A program made the position numbers and the translations under genes. The notes under the pieces were generated by a model that did no database searches, was not told the origin of the DNA, and saw only the letters and a program-made list of their open reading frames with translations. 52,693 bases of DNA from contig JAEUKI010000073.1 in the NCBI GenBank assembly GCA_016793325.1, positions 1 to 52,693 on the forward strand, given 5' to 3'. Shown here piece after piece: positions 33,112-41,205 of the stretch (position 1 is the first letter of the stretch; each line of letters begins with the position of its first letter). This DNA is from Myxococcales bacterium (GTDB lineage Bacteria > Myxococcota_A > Polyangia > Polyangiales > Ga0077539).

Positions 33112-35061
33112 CTACGCAGGCGCGGCGGCGGGCAGGAGCTTTCGCGCCGCCTCGGCCATGGTCCGCGCGTCGTCGTCGCGACCGAGCGCGCGGTAGAGCG
33201 AGGCCAGCAACGAGAGCGCAGCGGCCTCGCCCGCGGTGTCCGTTCGTTGCCTTGCGATCGCGAGCGCGAGGACCGTCGAGCGCACCGCGCGAGGCGCGTC
33301 GCCGGTCGCGGCCTGCGCGAGCGCCGCGGTGAGCTGGAGCTTCGAGGACGACTCGTCGCTCGAAGGGGGCGCGGAGGCGATCTGCATCGCGCGCTGCGAG
33401 TTGCCTCGAATGAGCTCGGCGAGGGCGCGAAGTCGCGCGGCGCCGTCCGCGTCGGTGGCTTCGAGCTGCGCGGCGGCTGCGTCGAGGGCGGTGGGGTCGA
33501 GCGTTCGTGCGCGAGAGGGGCGCGTTCGTGCGCCGACGACCTCGAAGCTCACCGCGGGCCCGAGCGCCTGCAGCGTCGAGCGGATCGTCGCGGAGACTTC
33601 GTTTTGATCCGGGTGTCTCGCGGCGAGCACGAGGTAGCGAAGCGCGCTCGCGCGGAGCCCCGCTTCGAGCGCCGAGCGCGCCGCGAGGGCGAACGCGATC
33701 GCCGCGTCGCGGCTGCGATCGACGGTGAGCAATCGCTCGCCCTGCGCTGCGTGCGAGAGCGCTCCGCTGTCGAGCAGCCCTTTCGCGCGAGCGCGGTGGC
33801 GGTCGTCGTCGGCGATGGCGCTTCGCACGGACTCGTCGATGCGCACGCGCTCGTCCGTGTTGTGAACGAGCGCGAGCTTCGAGAGCGCGCGGAGGCAATC
33901 GTCGGGCGCGTGCACGAACAGTCCGCGGAGCAGCGCGTGCGCGGTCTGGGTGCTGCGGCCGTCGTTGAGGGCCGTGAGCGCGGCGAGCGCCTCGCGGTGC
34001 GACTCGGGGAGGTCGTGGATGCGCGCGGCGACGATCTCGCGCGGCCTGCGCGCGGGCTTGAGGGACTTTCGCTCGCGAAACGCCCACCCGTCGTCGTCGC
34101 GCACGATCGTCCCGAGCTGCACCGCTGCGCGCACAGCTTCGACGATTCGCCCGGGAAGAAACGCGCCCTTTCGCGCGAGGAGCCTGTCGACGCGATCGTC
34201 GCGTACGCGCCCGAGCATCGCTCGAACGAGGGCGCGCGCGTCGTAGTCGCGCAGCGCGCCGATGCTCGTCCCCTCGGGCGGGGCGCGGAGCGGGAGGTCG
34301 AAATCGCCGCTCACGCGAAGGATCATCGGCCGCTTCGAAGCGATGCGCTCGACGCTCTTCGTAAACGTCTCGACCGAGCTCTTCGGAACCGGGTCCGCGA
34401 TCACCCACGCGTCCTCGGGGCAGTGTTCGAGCGCGCGTTCGAGCTGCGAATAGCCCCCGTACAAAACGTCTCCCGGAAGATAGAACGCCGGCACGTTGGC
34501 GCGCGTCGCGGCCTCTTCGAAGAGCCTCGAGGCGCCCGCGCCTTGCGCGGCGCGCACGACGACGGGGCTCCCTCGGCTGATCGCTGACAAGAGCGCGTTG
34601 ATCTCGCGTTGCCGCGCGACGAACGGCGGTCGATCGGGCAGCTCGCTCACGAGCTCGCGACACGAGCGTCGATCGGACCACTTCGGCGCGATCGCCGCGG
34701 CTTCGCACGGCAGGTGCCAACCGTCGCGAACCGCGGGCTTCACGAGGACGAGCTCGGACTCGAGTCTCTCGCGCGCGGCGCGATCGACGAGCAGCTCACC
34801 GATCGCGGCGCTCGCCGCGAGGGCCGCTGCGCGCAACCGCGCGTCGACGGGGTCGTCGCCTTCGACAGCGACGGCTCCTGCGAGCCCCTGCGAGATCGTC
34901 GGCATCAAGCGCGAGAGCCGCTCGGCTGCGTCCGTCGGTCGAAGCGTCTCGAACACGAAGGCTTCGAGGCTGTCGACCCAACCGTTTGGCGAGCCGAAGA
35001 CCGCGCGGGCTTCGACGAGGGTGTCTTCTGCGCCGCGCAGCGCGACGATCCATGAGTCCAT
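33112..35061 (-). CDS. NTPase-like TPR protein with degenerate Walker A
   Basis: 649 residues from the ATG at 35061. The central region looks like an AAA_16/STAND-type ATPase: FVARQREINALLSAI (compare the FVGRERE motif) followed by VVVRAAQGAGASRLFEEA. At the Walker A the invariant Lys is replaced (GAGAS instead of GxGKS/T), and the would-be Walker B (AWVIADP) lacks the acidic pair. The C-terminal ~300 residues are Ala-rich helical repeats of TPR type. It is therefore probably a scaffold rather than an active ATPase. It follows pspA by 15 nt on the same strand. Its stop faces that of the J-protein, 16 nt away. Confidence 0.8.
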   Translation of the reverse strand: MDSWIVALRGAEDTLVEARAVFGSPNGWVDSLEAFVFETLRPTDAAERLSRLMPTISQGLAGAVAVEGDDPVDARLRAAALAASAAIGELLVDRAARERLESELVLVKPAVRDGWHLPCEAAAIAPKWSDRRSCRELVSELPDRPPFVARQREINALLSAISRGSPVVVRAAQGAGASRLFEEAATRANVPAFYLPGDVLYGGYSQLERALEHCPEDAWVIADPVPKSSVETFTKSVERIASKRPMILRVSGDFDLPLRAPPEGTSIGALRDYDARALVRAMLGRVRDDRVDRLLARKGAFLPGRIVEAVRAAVQLGTIVRDDDGWAFRERKSLKPARRPREIVAARIHDLPESHREALAALTALNDGRSTQTAHALLRGLFVHAPDDCLRALSKLALVHNTDERVRIDESVRSAIADDDRHRARAKGLLDSGALSHAAQGERLLTVDRSRDAAIAFALAARSALEAGLRASALRYLVLAARHPDQNEVSATIRSTLQALGPAVSFEVVGARTRPSRARTLDPTALDAAAAQLEATDADGAARLRALAELIRGNSQRAMQIASAPPSSDESSSKLQLTAALAQAATGDAPRAVRSTVLALAIARQRTDTAGEAAALSLLASLYRALGRDDDARTMAEAARKLLPAAAPA

Positions 35062-35076
35062 GCGTTGCGGACGAGA

Positions 35077-35760
35077 TTACTTCTTCAGCCGCGCTTTGAG
35101 CGCAGCGATCTCGTCGTCGAGCTGGTCTTTCTTCTCGCCCTTCTCGAGCTTCTTGAATCGCTCTTCGAGGTCGACCTTCTTCGGGTCGTCGAGGAGGCTG
35201 TGCGCCTCGGCCTCGGCCTCGAGGTTTTCGATCTTGTCCTGCATCTCCTTCAAGCGCGCGAGCGCGGGAGACGCCGGCCCCGATTGACCGTCGGAGAGCG
35301 GATCGGTCCCGGGCGTCGTGCGCGAGCGGGCCACCGCGGCGGCGAGCGACGAGCGGCGGGCTTTGAGCTCCTCGACCTTCTTCTCCATGGCCTCGATCGA
35401 CATCTTGATGTCGTCGGCGTACTGCGTCTGCTGACCACGTAGACGGTCGCTCTCGACCGCGTCGGACTCGGACTTCTTCTTGCGGCGCAGCGCCTCGCGG
35501 GCGAGCTCTTCGTCGCCGTGCTCGAGCGCGAGCATCGCTTTGCGCTCCCAGTCCTCGGACTCTTTGACGTGGTCGGCGACCTTGCGCTCGAGTTGCTTGA
35601 CGGACGCGAGCGCCTGAACGTGCTCTTGCCGGGCTTTTTTCAGCTCATCTTGCATGTCATCGATCGTCTGAGCGATGACCTTGGCGGGGTCTTCGGCCTT
35701 GTCGATCAGGCTGTTGACGTTGGCTTTGAGTGAGCGAGCGAAGCGGTCGAGGATCCCCAT
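35077..35760 (-). CDS. pspA: Phage shock protein A / Vipp1 family (ESCRT-III-like)
   Basis: 227 residues from the ATG at 35760; ACCTCC on the plus strand (35771-35776) is the ribosome-binding site. The protein starts MGILDRFARSLKANVNSLIDKAEDP, the classic amphipathic helix of PspA/IM30, and continues as long coiled-coil helices (DDMQDELKKARQEHVQALASVKQLERKVADHVKESEDWERKA). It protects the inner membrane by oligomerising on it. A Thr/Pro/Ser-rich break occurs around residue 150 (RTTPGTDPLSDGQSGPASP), where PspA has helix 4. No pspF, pspB or pspC is seen; the next gene is the pseudo-NTPase. Confidence 0.94.
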   Translation of the reverse strand: MGILDRFARSLKANVNSLIDKAEDPAKVIAQTIDDMQDELKKARQEHVQALASVKQLERKVADHVKESEDWERKAMLALEHGDEELAREALRRKKKSESDAVESDRLRGQQTQYADDIKMSIEAMEKKVEELKARRSSLAAAVARSRTTPGTDPLSDGQSGPASPALARLKEMQDKIENLEAEAEAHSLLDDPKKVDLEERFKKLEKGEKKDQLDDEIAALKARLKK

Positions 35761-35915
35761 GTGAGCGATAACCTCCGGAGGCGATTTCGCGCGCAGAACC
35801 GCGCGCGCTCTGCACTGTAGCATGGCTCTCGCGCGGCGCGCGCCGAGAGTCGAGCGCAGTTTTTCGCAGTGTGTATCGCGGCGCGAGGGACTGTGCCATC
35901 ATCGCGCGCCCTACA

Positions 35916-36884
35916 ATGGTCTCAGGTCAAAAGATTTTCCTCACCGGTGGCGCAGGATTCATCGGAACGGCGCTCGTGCGCCGCCTCGCCGACAGCAACG
36001 AGTGTGTCGTGTACGACTTGCTCCGTCGCAACGCGCTCGGCGCCGCGGGCCTCGACAAACACCCGAACGTGAAGCTCGTCCAAGGTGACGTGCGCGACTA
36101 CGAAGCGATGGCCGCAGCGATGAAGGGCTGCGATCACGTCGTTCACCTCGCGTCGATCGCCGGCGTCGACACTGTGCTGAAGAACCCCGTCCTGACGATG
36201 GAGATCGCGATGGAGGGCACCACCAACGCCCTCCGCGCGGCGCAGCGCCTCGGCGGCTGCAAGCGCTTCGTGGACTTCAGCACGTCCGAAGTGTTCGGGA
36301 CACACGCGTATCGCGTGAGCGAAGGCGAGCCCACCAAGCTCGGCGCCGTCGGCGAAGCGCGCTGGACGTACGCGGTCGCGAAGATCGCCACCGAGCACCT
36401 CGCGCACAACTATCACAAGCAGTTCGGGCTCCCGACGGTGAGCATCCGACCGTTCAACATCTACGGTCCGGGCCAGGTCGGCGAGGGCGCGATCCACGCG
36501 TTCGTCACGCGCGCGATCAAGAACGAGACGATCAAGATCCACAACGACGGCGATCAGATCCGCGCGTGGTGCTACATCGACGACATCGTCGACTCGATCT
36601 TGCTGTGCCTCGAGCGCGAAGAGGCCATCGGACAGGCGTTCAACATCGGCAACGCGCGCTCGTCGGTGACGATCTACCAGCTCGCGCGCCTCGTGGTTCG
36701 CCTCGCCGAATCGCGCTCGCCGATCGAGTTCGTCCCGTGGAACTTCGCGGACGTCGAGCTCCGCATCCCCGACACGCGCAAGGCGCAAGAGCTCCTCGGG
36801 TTCCGTGCGCAGGTCGACCTCGAAGACGGCTTGCTCCGCACGATCGCTTGGTACCGCGAGAAGCTCGCGCGCGAGGGGACCTGA
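35916..36884 (+). CDS. NAD-dependent nucleotide-sugar epimerase/dehydratase
   Basis: 322 residues from the ATG at 35916. Extended SDR of the NDP-sugar class: the NAD-binding GGAGFIG motif at 11-17, Asp-34 after beta-2, the active-site segment DFSTSEVFG with Ser/Thr around 122-124, and Tyr-152/Lys-156 (YAVAK). RPFNIYGPGQVGEGAI, ACYIDD-type RAWCYIDDIVDSI and NIGNARSSVTI match UDP-sugar 4-epimerases, UDP-glucuronate decarboxylases and dTDP-glucose dehydratases; the exact substrate is not decided by the sequence. It supplies sugars for surface polysaccharide, by inference. It is divergent from pspA across 155 nt. Confidence 0.92.
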   Translation: MVSGQKIFLTGGAGFIGTALVRRLADSNECVVYDLLRRNALGAAGLDKHPNVKLVQGDVRDYEAMAAAMKGCDHVVHLASIAGVDTVLKNPVLTMEIAMEGTTNALRAAQRLGGCKRFVDFSTSEVFGTHAYRVSEGEPTKLGAVGEARWTYAVAKIATEHLAHNYHKQFGLPTVSIRPFNIYGPGQVGEGAIHAFVTRAIKNETIKIHNDGDQIRAWCYIDDIVDSILLCLEREEAIGQAFNIGNARSSVTIYQLARLVVRLAESRSPIEFVPWNFADVELRIPDTRKAQELLGFRAQVDLEDGLLRTIAWYREKLAREGT

Positions 36885-36888
36885 CAGC

Positions 36889-38220
36889 GTGGGCCTGAGC
36901 GACGAGCGCCGAATCGACCTCAGCGCGGCGCGGGCTGACGGTTGGTACGAGCGCGTCGTCGCGGGCTTTTCTCCCCTCGAAAAGCTCGCCAATCGCCTCG
37001 GAGACGGACTCGTCGCCCTCGCGCTCGCCGGTGGGTTTCGCATCGCCACCGTGCAGACGGACAAGCTGGTCGGCACCGTGGTCGACCTTCGATGGTGGCG
37101 GGAGAGCTCTCCCATCGAGACCGCGACCGACGCGCAGCGCGAGCCGACCGGTGATCCTTCGAGCGGACCCGTGACCGCTCTTCGCACGGCGGTGCTCGCC
37201 GCGCTCGTCGGCGAAGCCGAGCCCCCTGCGTCGACGGTCGATCACACGAGCACGCCCGACGCGCTGCGCTCGTACATCGGTCCGCGCACGGTGCTGCTCG
37301 CGCCGTTGTTCGGGCTGAGCCTCAACGAGCTGCGCATCGCGCCCGACGGCGACGCGCGCGTGGTGGTCTCGCACGATGGAATCGAAGAGACCGTCGCGCT
37401 CAAGCAGCTCCGACGGTTTCTGCGCCAGCGCGTCGTCGAGGTGCTCCAGGCCGACGCGGGACGCGGGCAAGTCGCGATCGAGCTCACGCAAGCCGACCTC
37501 GCGCGGACGGCGCTCGACGAGGGCCGCCCCGAAGAAGCGGTCGCGCGGCTCGTCTCGTGGCTCGCGCCGTTGACCGTGTTTCATCGCACGGCCGAGGGCC
37601 AAGCGCTCGATCGCGCCACGCGCGCTCGGCTCGCGCGCGCGCTCGGAACGCTCGCCGAAGCCTTCGGTCGCTTGCGTCGCGTCGACGAGCGACAAGAGGT
37701 CCTTCGTCTGTCGCTCCAATACGCGCTCGACGGCGACGCCGCGCCGATGTTGTACCTCTCGCTCGCGTCCGCGATGGTCGACGAGGGGCGGCACGCAGAG
37801 GCGATCGGCCCGCTCCGTCGCGCGCTCGCGCTCGGCGGCGAGCAGAGCGTCGTGCTCCCGCTGCTCGGGCTCGCGTACGTTCGTTCGGGACGCGCGACCG
37901 CGGCGCTCGGATGTCTTCGCGCGCTTCGCGCGATGGAGTCGAGCGACCCGCGGCTCGAGGCGCTCGAACGCGAGCTCCGCGCCGCGCTCGGCAGCGCGAT
38001 GGAGTCCTTCGAGCACTGGATGGCCCAAGGGATCGTCGCAGAGCGCACCGCCACCATGCCCGCGTTCGACCGCGACGGCGCGCTCGCGAAATCACCGCAC
38101 ATCGACGGTGGCAGCGCGCGCGACGAGGACACGGTCGTCAATCGGCCGGCCATCGACGACGAGTCGACGACGCGCGTCGACACGATCGCCGCCGTCGCGT
38201 CGGGCGAAGAAGAGCGCTGA
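36889..38220 (+). CDS. TPR-containing hypothetical protein
   Basis: 443 residues from the GTG at 36889, 4 nt after the epimerase stop. The N-terminal half (about 1-200) is a conserved-looking alpha/beta region (DGWYERVVAGFSPLEKLANRLGDGLVALALAGGFRIATVQTDKLVG). Residues ~205-390 are TPR-like helices (LRLSLQYALDGDAAPMLYLSLASAMVDEGRHAEAIGPLRRALALGGEQSVVLPLLGLAYVRSGR). The tail is acidic and Thr-rich (TVVNRPAIDDESTTRVDT), which could be a kinase phosphorylation target; that is only a thought. No membrane segment. Coupled to the epimerase by position; role unknown. Confidence 0.75.
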   Translation: MGLSDERRIDLSAARADGWYERVVAGFSPLEKLANRLGDGLVALALAGGFRIATVQTDKLVGTVVDLRWWRESSPIETATDAQREPTGDPSSGPVTALRTAVLAALVGEAEPPASTVDHTSTPDALRSYIGPRTVLLAPLFGLSLNELRIAPDGDARVVVSHDGIEETVALKQLRRFLRQRVVEVLQADAGRGQVAIELTQADLARTALDEGRPEEAVARLVSWLAPLTVFHRTAEGQALDRATRARLARALGTLAEAFGRLRRVDERQEVLRLSLQYALDGDAAPMLYLSLASAMVDEGRHAEAIGPLRRALALGGEQSVVLPLLGLAYVRSGRATAALGCLRALRAMESSDPRLEALERELRAALGSAMESFEHWMAQGIVAERTATMPAFDRDGALAKSPHIDGGSARDEDTVVNRPAIDDESTTRVDTIAAVASGEEER

Positions 38221-38239
38221 CGACGTCGCGTGCGCGCGA

Positions 38240-38548
38240 CTACTGCTCGAGCCTGCAGCCCTCGCGTTGCGAGAGGTAGCGGGCGCGCGCGCCCCACGCG
38301 AGGACCGCGAACGCGTCGACGTAGCGCTGCTCGTAGTTGACGCGAACGGTGCGGAGGTTGGGGCTTGCTCGCGTAAATCGCAGGCAAAATGGCTCGTCTT
38401 TCTTCATCACGAAGATGCACGAGCACATCTCTTTGGCCGCGTACGACGTGAGCAGCGCGAGGTCGTGGTTGTTGTACGGGCGCGGGTCGCCCTGGCAGCC
38501 CGCGATGGGCAACGCGAGCGCGAGCGTGATTGCGACGAAGGACTTCAT
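38240..38548 (-). CDS. Small Cys-containing lipoprotein
   Basis: 102 residues from the ATG at 38548, which overlaps the stop of the preceding hydrolase gene (ATGA). Signal MKSFVAITLALALPIAGC with lipobox IAGC. The mature 85 residues include MCSCIFVMKKDEPFC and a terminal REGCRLEQ, so several cysteines may form disulfides. No known domain. The overlap implies coupled translation with the beta-lactamase-fold hydrolase. Confidence 0.8.
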   Translation of the reverse strand: MKSFVAITLALALPIAGCQGDPRPYNNHDLALLTSYAAKEMCSCIFVMKKDEPFCLRFTRASPNLRTVRVNYEQRYVDAFAVLAWGARARYLSQREGCRLEQ

Positions 38549-39702
38549 CGCGCCACCTCCAGCGCGAGCGAGACGAACCGCGCGAAGTTGAAGAGCCCCG
38601 ACACGCGATCGTCCGCCGTCCGAACGATCACCACGTCGCGCGAAGGAACGACGGTGATCGACTGTCCCCAATGCCCGCGCGCCGCAAACGCGTCGTCGGG
38701 AACGCCCACCCACGGGAGCGTGACGTTCTGTTCGGGGATCGGCTTGTTGAGCCAGAACTGTCGTCCCTGCACGTCGTCTTCGTCCGCGTCGAGCCTGCGC
38801 ATCCGGATCGCAGGGTTGACCGCGGTCGAGTCCGCGACCCAGCGCTCGGGGAGGATTCGCGCGTCGTTCCAGCAGCCGTCGCGAAGGAGGAAGTAGCCGA
38901 AGCGGGCCATGTCCTTCGGCGTCGCGTACCACCACGATGAGCCGACGGGCGTTCCGGTCGCGTCGCGCTCGAGCGTCGCCGAGGTGATCCCGAGCGGATC
39001 GAAGAGCCGTCGCCACGGGTAGTCCTGGTCTTCGCCCGCCGCGGTGTACGCGCGGTCGACCGCGCGCGAGAGGATGTTCGTGTCGCCCGACGAGTACATG
39101 TACGTCGTGCCCGGCGCGTCGCGAAACGGGTGCGACGCGACGAAGCGCGCTGCGTCCGTGCGTCCTTCGCCGTAGAGCATCGCGAGCACCGACGACTCTT
39201 GATTCGAGGCGTTCTCGTAGGTCTCGCGCCAATCGAGGCCCGTCGAGAACTCGAGCGTGTTGCGCACCTTGATCACGCAGTGATCCATCGGGAGAAACGG
39301 CATCCATCGGCAGATCGAGTCGTCGATCGTCAGGTAGCCGCGGCTCACCGCGATGCCCGTGAGCACGTTCATGATGCTCTTGGTGACGCTCCACGCGTAG
39401 TGCGGCTGCTCGGCGGTCCAGCTTCGCGCGTAGCGCTCGTAGATGATCGCGCCGCGATGGATGATCACCACGCTATCCGTGCGTATGCCGAGTCGCTCCT
39501 CGTCTTCGCCCGTGAGCGTAAACGCGAACTGCTCGAGCGCTGCGATTTCAGCGGCGCGCTGCGTCGCGACCTCTTGCGTTCGCGACGGCCACGAAGCGCC
39601 TGGGTACGTCACGCCGGTGGGACACGCGCTCTGCGCGGACGCGGTCGTGGCCGCGGTCACGAGCGCGGCGACGAGCGGGATCGATGTTCGAAGGCGCATC
39701 AC
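38545..39702 (-). CDS. Exported serine hydrolase, beta-lactamase/penicillin-binding fold (class C-like)
   Basis: 385 residues counted from a GTG at 39702; the ATG three nt later is equally good, both near GGGAGGT. Signal peptide ending in TTASAQ. The catalytic SxxK is SVTK (about 105-108) in HYAWSVTKSIMN, the second motif is the TYMYSSGD segment, and the third motif is probably GHWGQ near the C-terminus. This is the esterase/EstB/6-aminohexanoate-hydrolase branch of the Pfam beta-lactamase family; true beta-lactam resistance is not implied. The gene begins directly after the stop of the membrane protein at 39703-40368 and overlaps the next lipoprotein. Confidence 0.9.
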   Translation of the reverse strand: MMRLRTSIPLVAALVTAATTASAQSACPTGVTYPGASWPSRTQEVATQRAAEIAALEQFAFTLTGEDEERLGIRTDSVVIIHRGAIIYERYARSWTAEQPHYAWSVTKSIMNVLTGIAVSRGYLTIDDSICRWMPFLPMDHCVIKVRNTLEFSTGLDWRETYENASNQESSVLAMLYGEGRTDAARFVASHPFRDAPGTTYMYSSGDTNILSRAVDRAYTAAGEDQDYPWRRLFDPLGITSATLERDATGTPVGSSWWYATPKDMARFGYFLLRDGCWNDARILPERWVADSTAVNPAIRMRRLDADEDDVQGRQFWLNKPIPEQNVTLPWVGVPDDAFAARGHWGQSITVVPSRDVVIVRTADDRVSGLFNFARFVSLALEVAR

Positions 39703-40368
39703 TCAAAACCTCCCTGCGAACAGCGGCGCGACGAGACCCGTGAACGCGGGCGTCGATTCGATCGGTCGAAGCTCCATCGCCGCGCGAACGAGCGGCGCGC
39801 GAACGGCGCTCACCGCGGGGGACGGCGTTTGTTGTGCGCGCGTCGGCGCGCGCGGTCTCGGTCGCCTCGTGGCCCACGTGAGCGTGATCGCGACCGCGGG
39901 GAGCACGATCGATTCGACGATCACGAACGGGAGCAGCGTCGCAGGGTCGCGGAGGTTCACGCCCAAGAAAGCTCCCGCGGCGACCGCCCCGAGGTGCAGC
40001 GGAACCGTGGCCCAAATCGACGGCCAGAGGTTGTACCGACCGGGCTCGTGGAGGTTCATCGCGACCACGCCGAGCCCGTGCGCCGCGAACGCCGGCGCGA
40101 AGCCCAAGAACAACAGCGCAGGAATTCCGCCGCCGAGCAGATCTGGCGAGATGAACGTCATCGTCCGCGCGAGCCCGATCGACGCAGGAACCGTGATCAC
40201 CGTCGCGGCCACGGACGCCACCAAGCCGTCGACGATCGCCATGGGCTGCGAAGGTTCGTTGGGGGGACGCACCTCGGGCGGAGGTCGCGCGTCGCGAGAT
40301 TGTCCCCAGCCCAGGTTCGGTAGCGCCGCGGTGACCAGCGCGGCAGTGAGCGCGTGTACTCGTCGCAC
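39703..40368 (-). CDS. Signal-peptide membrane protein, unknown
   Basis: 221 residues from the GTG at 40368 (VRRVHALTAALVTAALPNLGWGQ); the frame is open further upstream but would run through the promoter gap toward 40478. After the signal there are several hydrophobic segments (IVDGLVASVAATVITVPASIGL, ALLFLGFAPAFAAHGLGVVAM, VPLHLGAVAAGAFLGV, LLPFVIVESIVLPAVAITLTW), suggesting a four-helix membrane protein. The last ~45 residues are a Pro/Arg-rich tail. First gene of a three-gene, tightly packed minus-strand operon with the serine hydrolase and small lipoprotein. Unrecognised family. Confidence 0.75.
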   Translation of the reverse strand: MRRVHALTAALVTAALPNLGWGQSRDARPPPEVRPPNEPSQPMAIVDGLVASVAATVITVPASIGLARTMTFISPDLLGGGIPALLFLGFAPAFAAHGLGVVAMNLHEPGRYNLWPSIWATVPLHLGAVAAGAFLGVNLRDPATLLPFVIVESIVLPAVAITLTWATRRPRPRAPTRAQQTPSPAVSAVRAPLVRAAMELRPIESTPAFTGLVAPLFAGRF

Positions 40369-40477
40369 GAGCGCGATTGTCCCTCGGATCGTCGGCGCGC
40401 GTCCGAGAAAACTCGCGCGTCGCGAGGCGCGTGTCGCGCGCGGACGCCGTGGCCGTGTCTCGGCCGCCGTCGGTGGC

Positions 40478-40936
40478 ATGCTTCGCTCGATGCGCTCGTC
40501 TCGCCGTTGGCTCTCGTGGCTCTGGACGTGGGTCGCGCCGCTGGTGCTTCCGTGGGTCATTTTGCTGGCGGTCAACGCGTGGCCGCCGGGCGTTCCGCTG
40601 GCGCGCGGGGCGATCCCTCGCGAGGGGGTTCGCGCCGATCGTTGTACGTGGGCGTGTCACAACCGCGGGTGCGCGCACAGGCCCGCGCTCCCCGCGGCGC
40701 TCACGGGCGATCGCGCGCTCTTCGGCAAGACGATCGACGGGCTCTATCGCGTGGGATCGCTCCTGTCGTCGGACCGTCGTCGAGGGTACGGCCTCGCGAA
40801 CCTTCTCGTGTTCTGCGTGCTCTGGCCCGCGCTCATGTACGCGCTGTGGGTGAGCGCTTGGCGCGAACGCGAGCGGCTCGTCGCGCTTCGACGCGCGCTC
40901 GAATCGAGCTCAGGCTCCGCGGAGGGACGGGCGTGA
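40478..40936 (+). CDS. Small two-helix membrane protein A
   Basis: 152 residues from the ATG at 40478 (40490 also possible). One helix at the N-terminus (WLSWLWTWVAPLVLPWVILLAV), then a Cys/His cluster (CTWACHNRGCAHRP), then TGDRALFGKTIDGLYRVGSLL and a second helix (GLANLLVFCVLWPALMYALWV) followed by RERERLVALRRALE. The second half resembles the next gene. The Cys/His cluster could hold a metal or disulfides. The 3' end overlaps the next start as GTGA. Unrecognised family. Confidence 0.78.
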   Translation: MLRSMRSSRRWLSWLWTWVAPLVLPWVILLAVNAWPPGVPLARGAIPREGVRADRCTWACHNRGCAHRPALPAALTGDRALFGKTIDGLYRVGSLLSSDRRRGYGLANLLVFCVLWPALMYALWVSAWRERERLVALRRALESSSGSAEGRA

Positions 40937-41205
40937 TCGAGCGCATCGGGACTGCGGTGTACGCGGCGTGCGTGGACTTCATGATCCGCAGCGCGAACGC
41001 CTTCGGCGTGACGTACCGCGACGCGAACGCGTTCATGTTCTTTGTTCTGTGGCCGTGCGTGACGGCGGGGCTCGTCCTGTGGCGCATCGCGCAGCGCCGC
41101 GAGCGATCGCGATTGCAGAAGGCGATCGACGCGCGGGATCGACCGACGCGCGAAGGGATCACGGGCACTGGAGCTGCGACTGGAGCGCCGCCACCCGCGC
41201 GGTGA
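40933..41205 (+). CDS. Small membrane protein B, related to A
   Basis: 90 residues from a GTG at 40933 overlapping the previous stop. Pattern: IGTAVYAACVDFMIRSANAFGVTYRDANAFMFFVLWPCVTAGLVLWRIAQRRERSRLQKAID. The helix FFVLWPCVTAGLVLW and the basic RRERSRLQKAI after it mirror FCVLWPALMYALWV and RERERLVALRRAL of the gene before, so the two look like diverged paralogues that may form a membrane hetero-oligomer. Its last 47 nt overlap the 3' end of the convergent TPR lipoprotein gene. Confidence 0.75.
   Translation: MIERIGTAVYAACVDFMIRSANAFGVTYRDANAFMFFVLWPCVTAGLVLWRIAQRRERSRLQKAIDARDRPTREGITGTGAATGAPPPAR

Noticed and set aside
35880..35905. Possible sigma-54 promoter for pspA (TGGCAC on the minus strand)
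   Set aside because: The -12 element GC is one base out of register with the -24 GG, so the strict spacing is not met.
38545..39702. Beta-lactam resistance gene
   Set aside because: The SVTK/YSSG/HWGQ pattern fits the broad esterase-type serine hydrolases of this fold rather than known class C beta-lactamases (no KTG).
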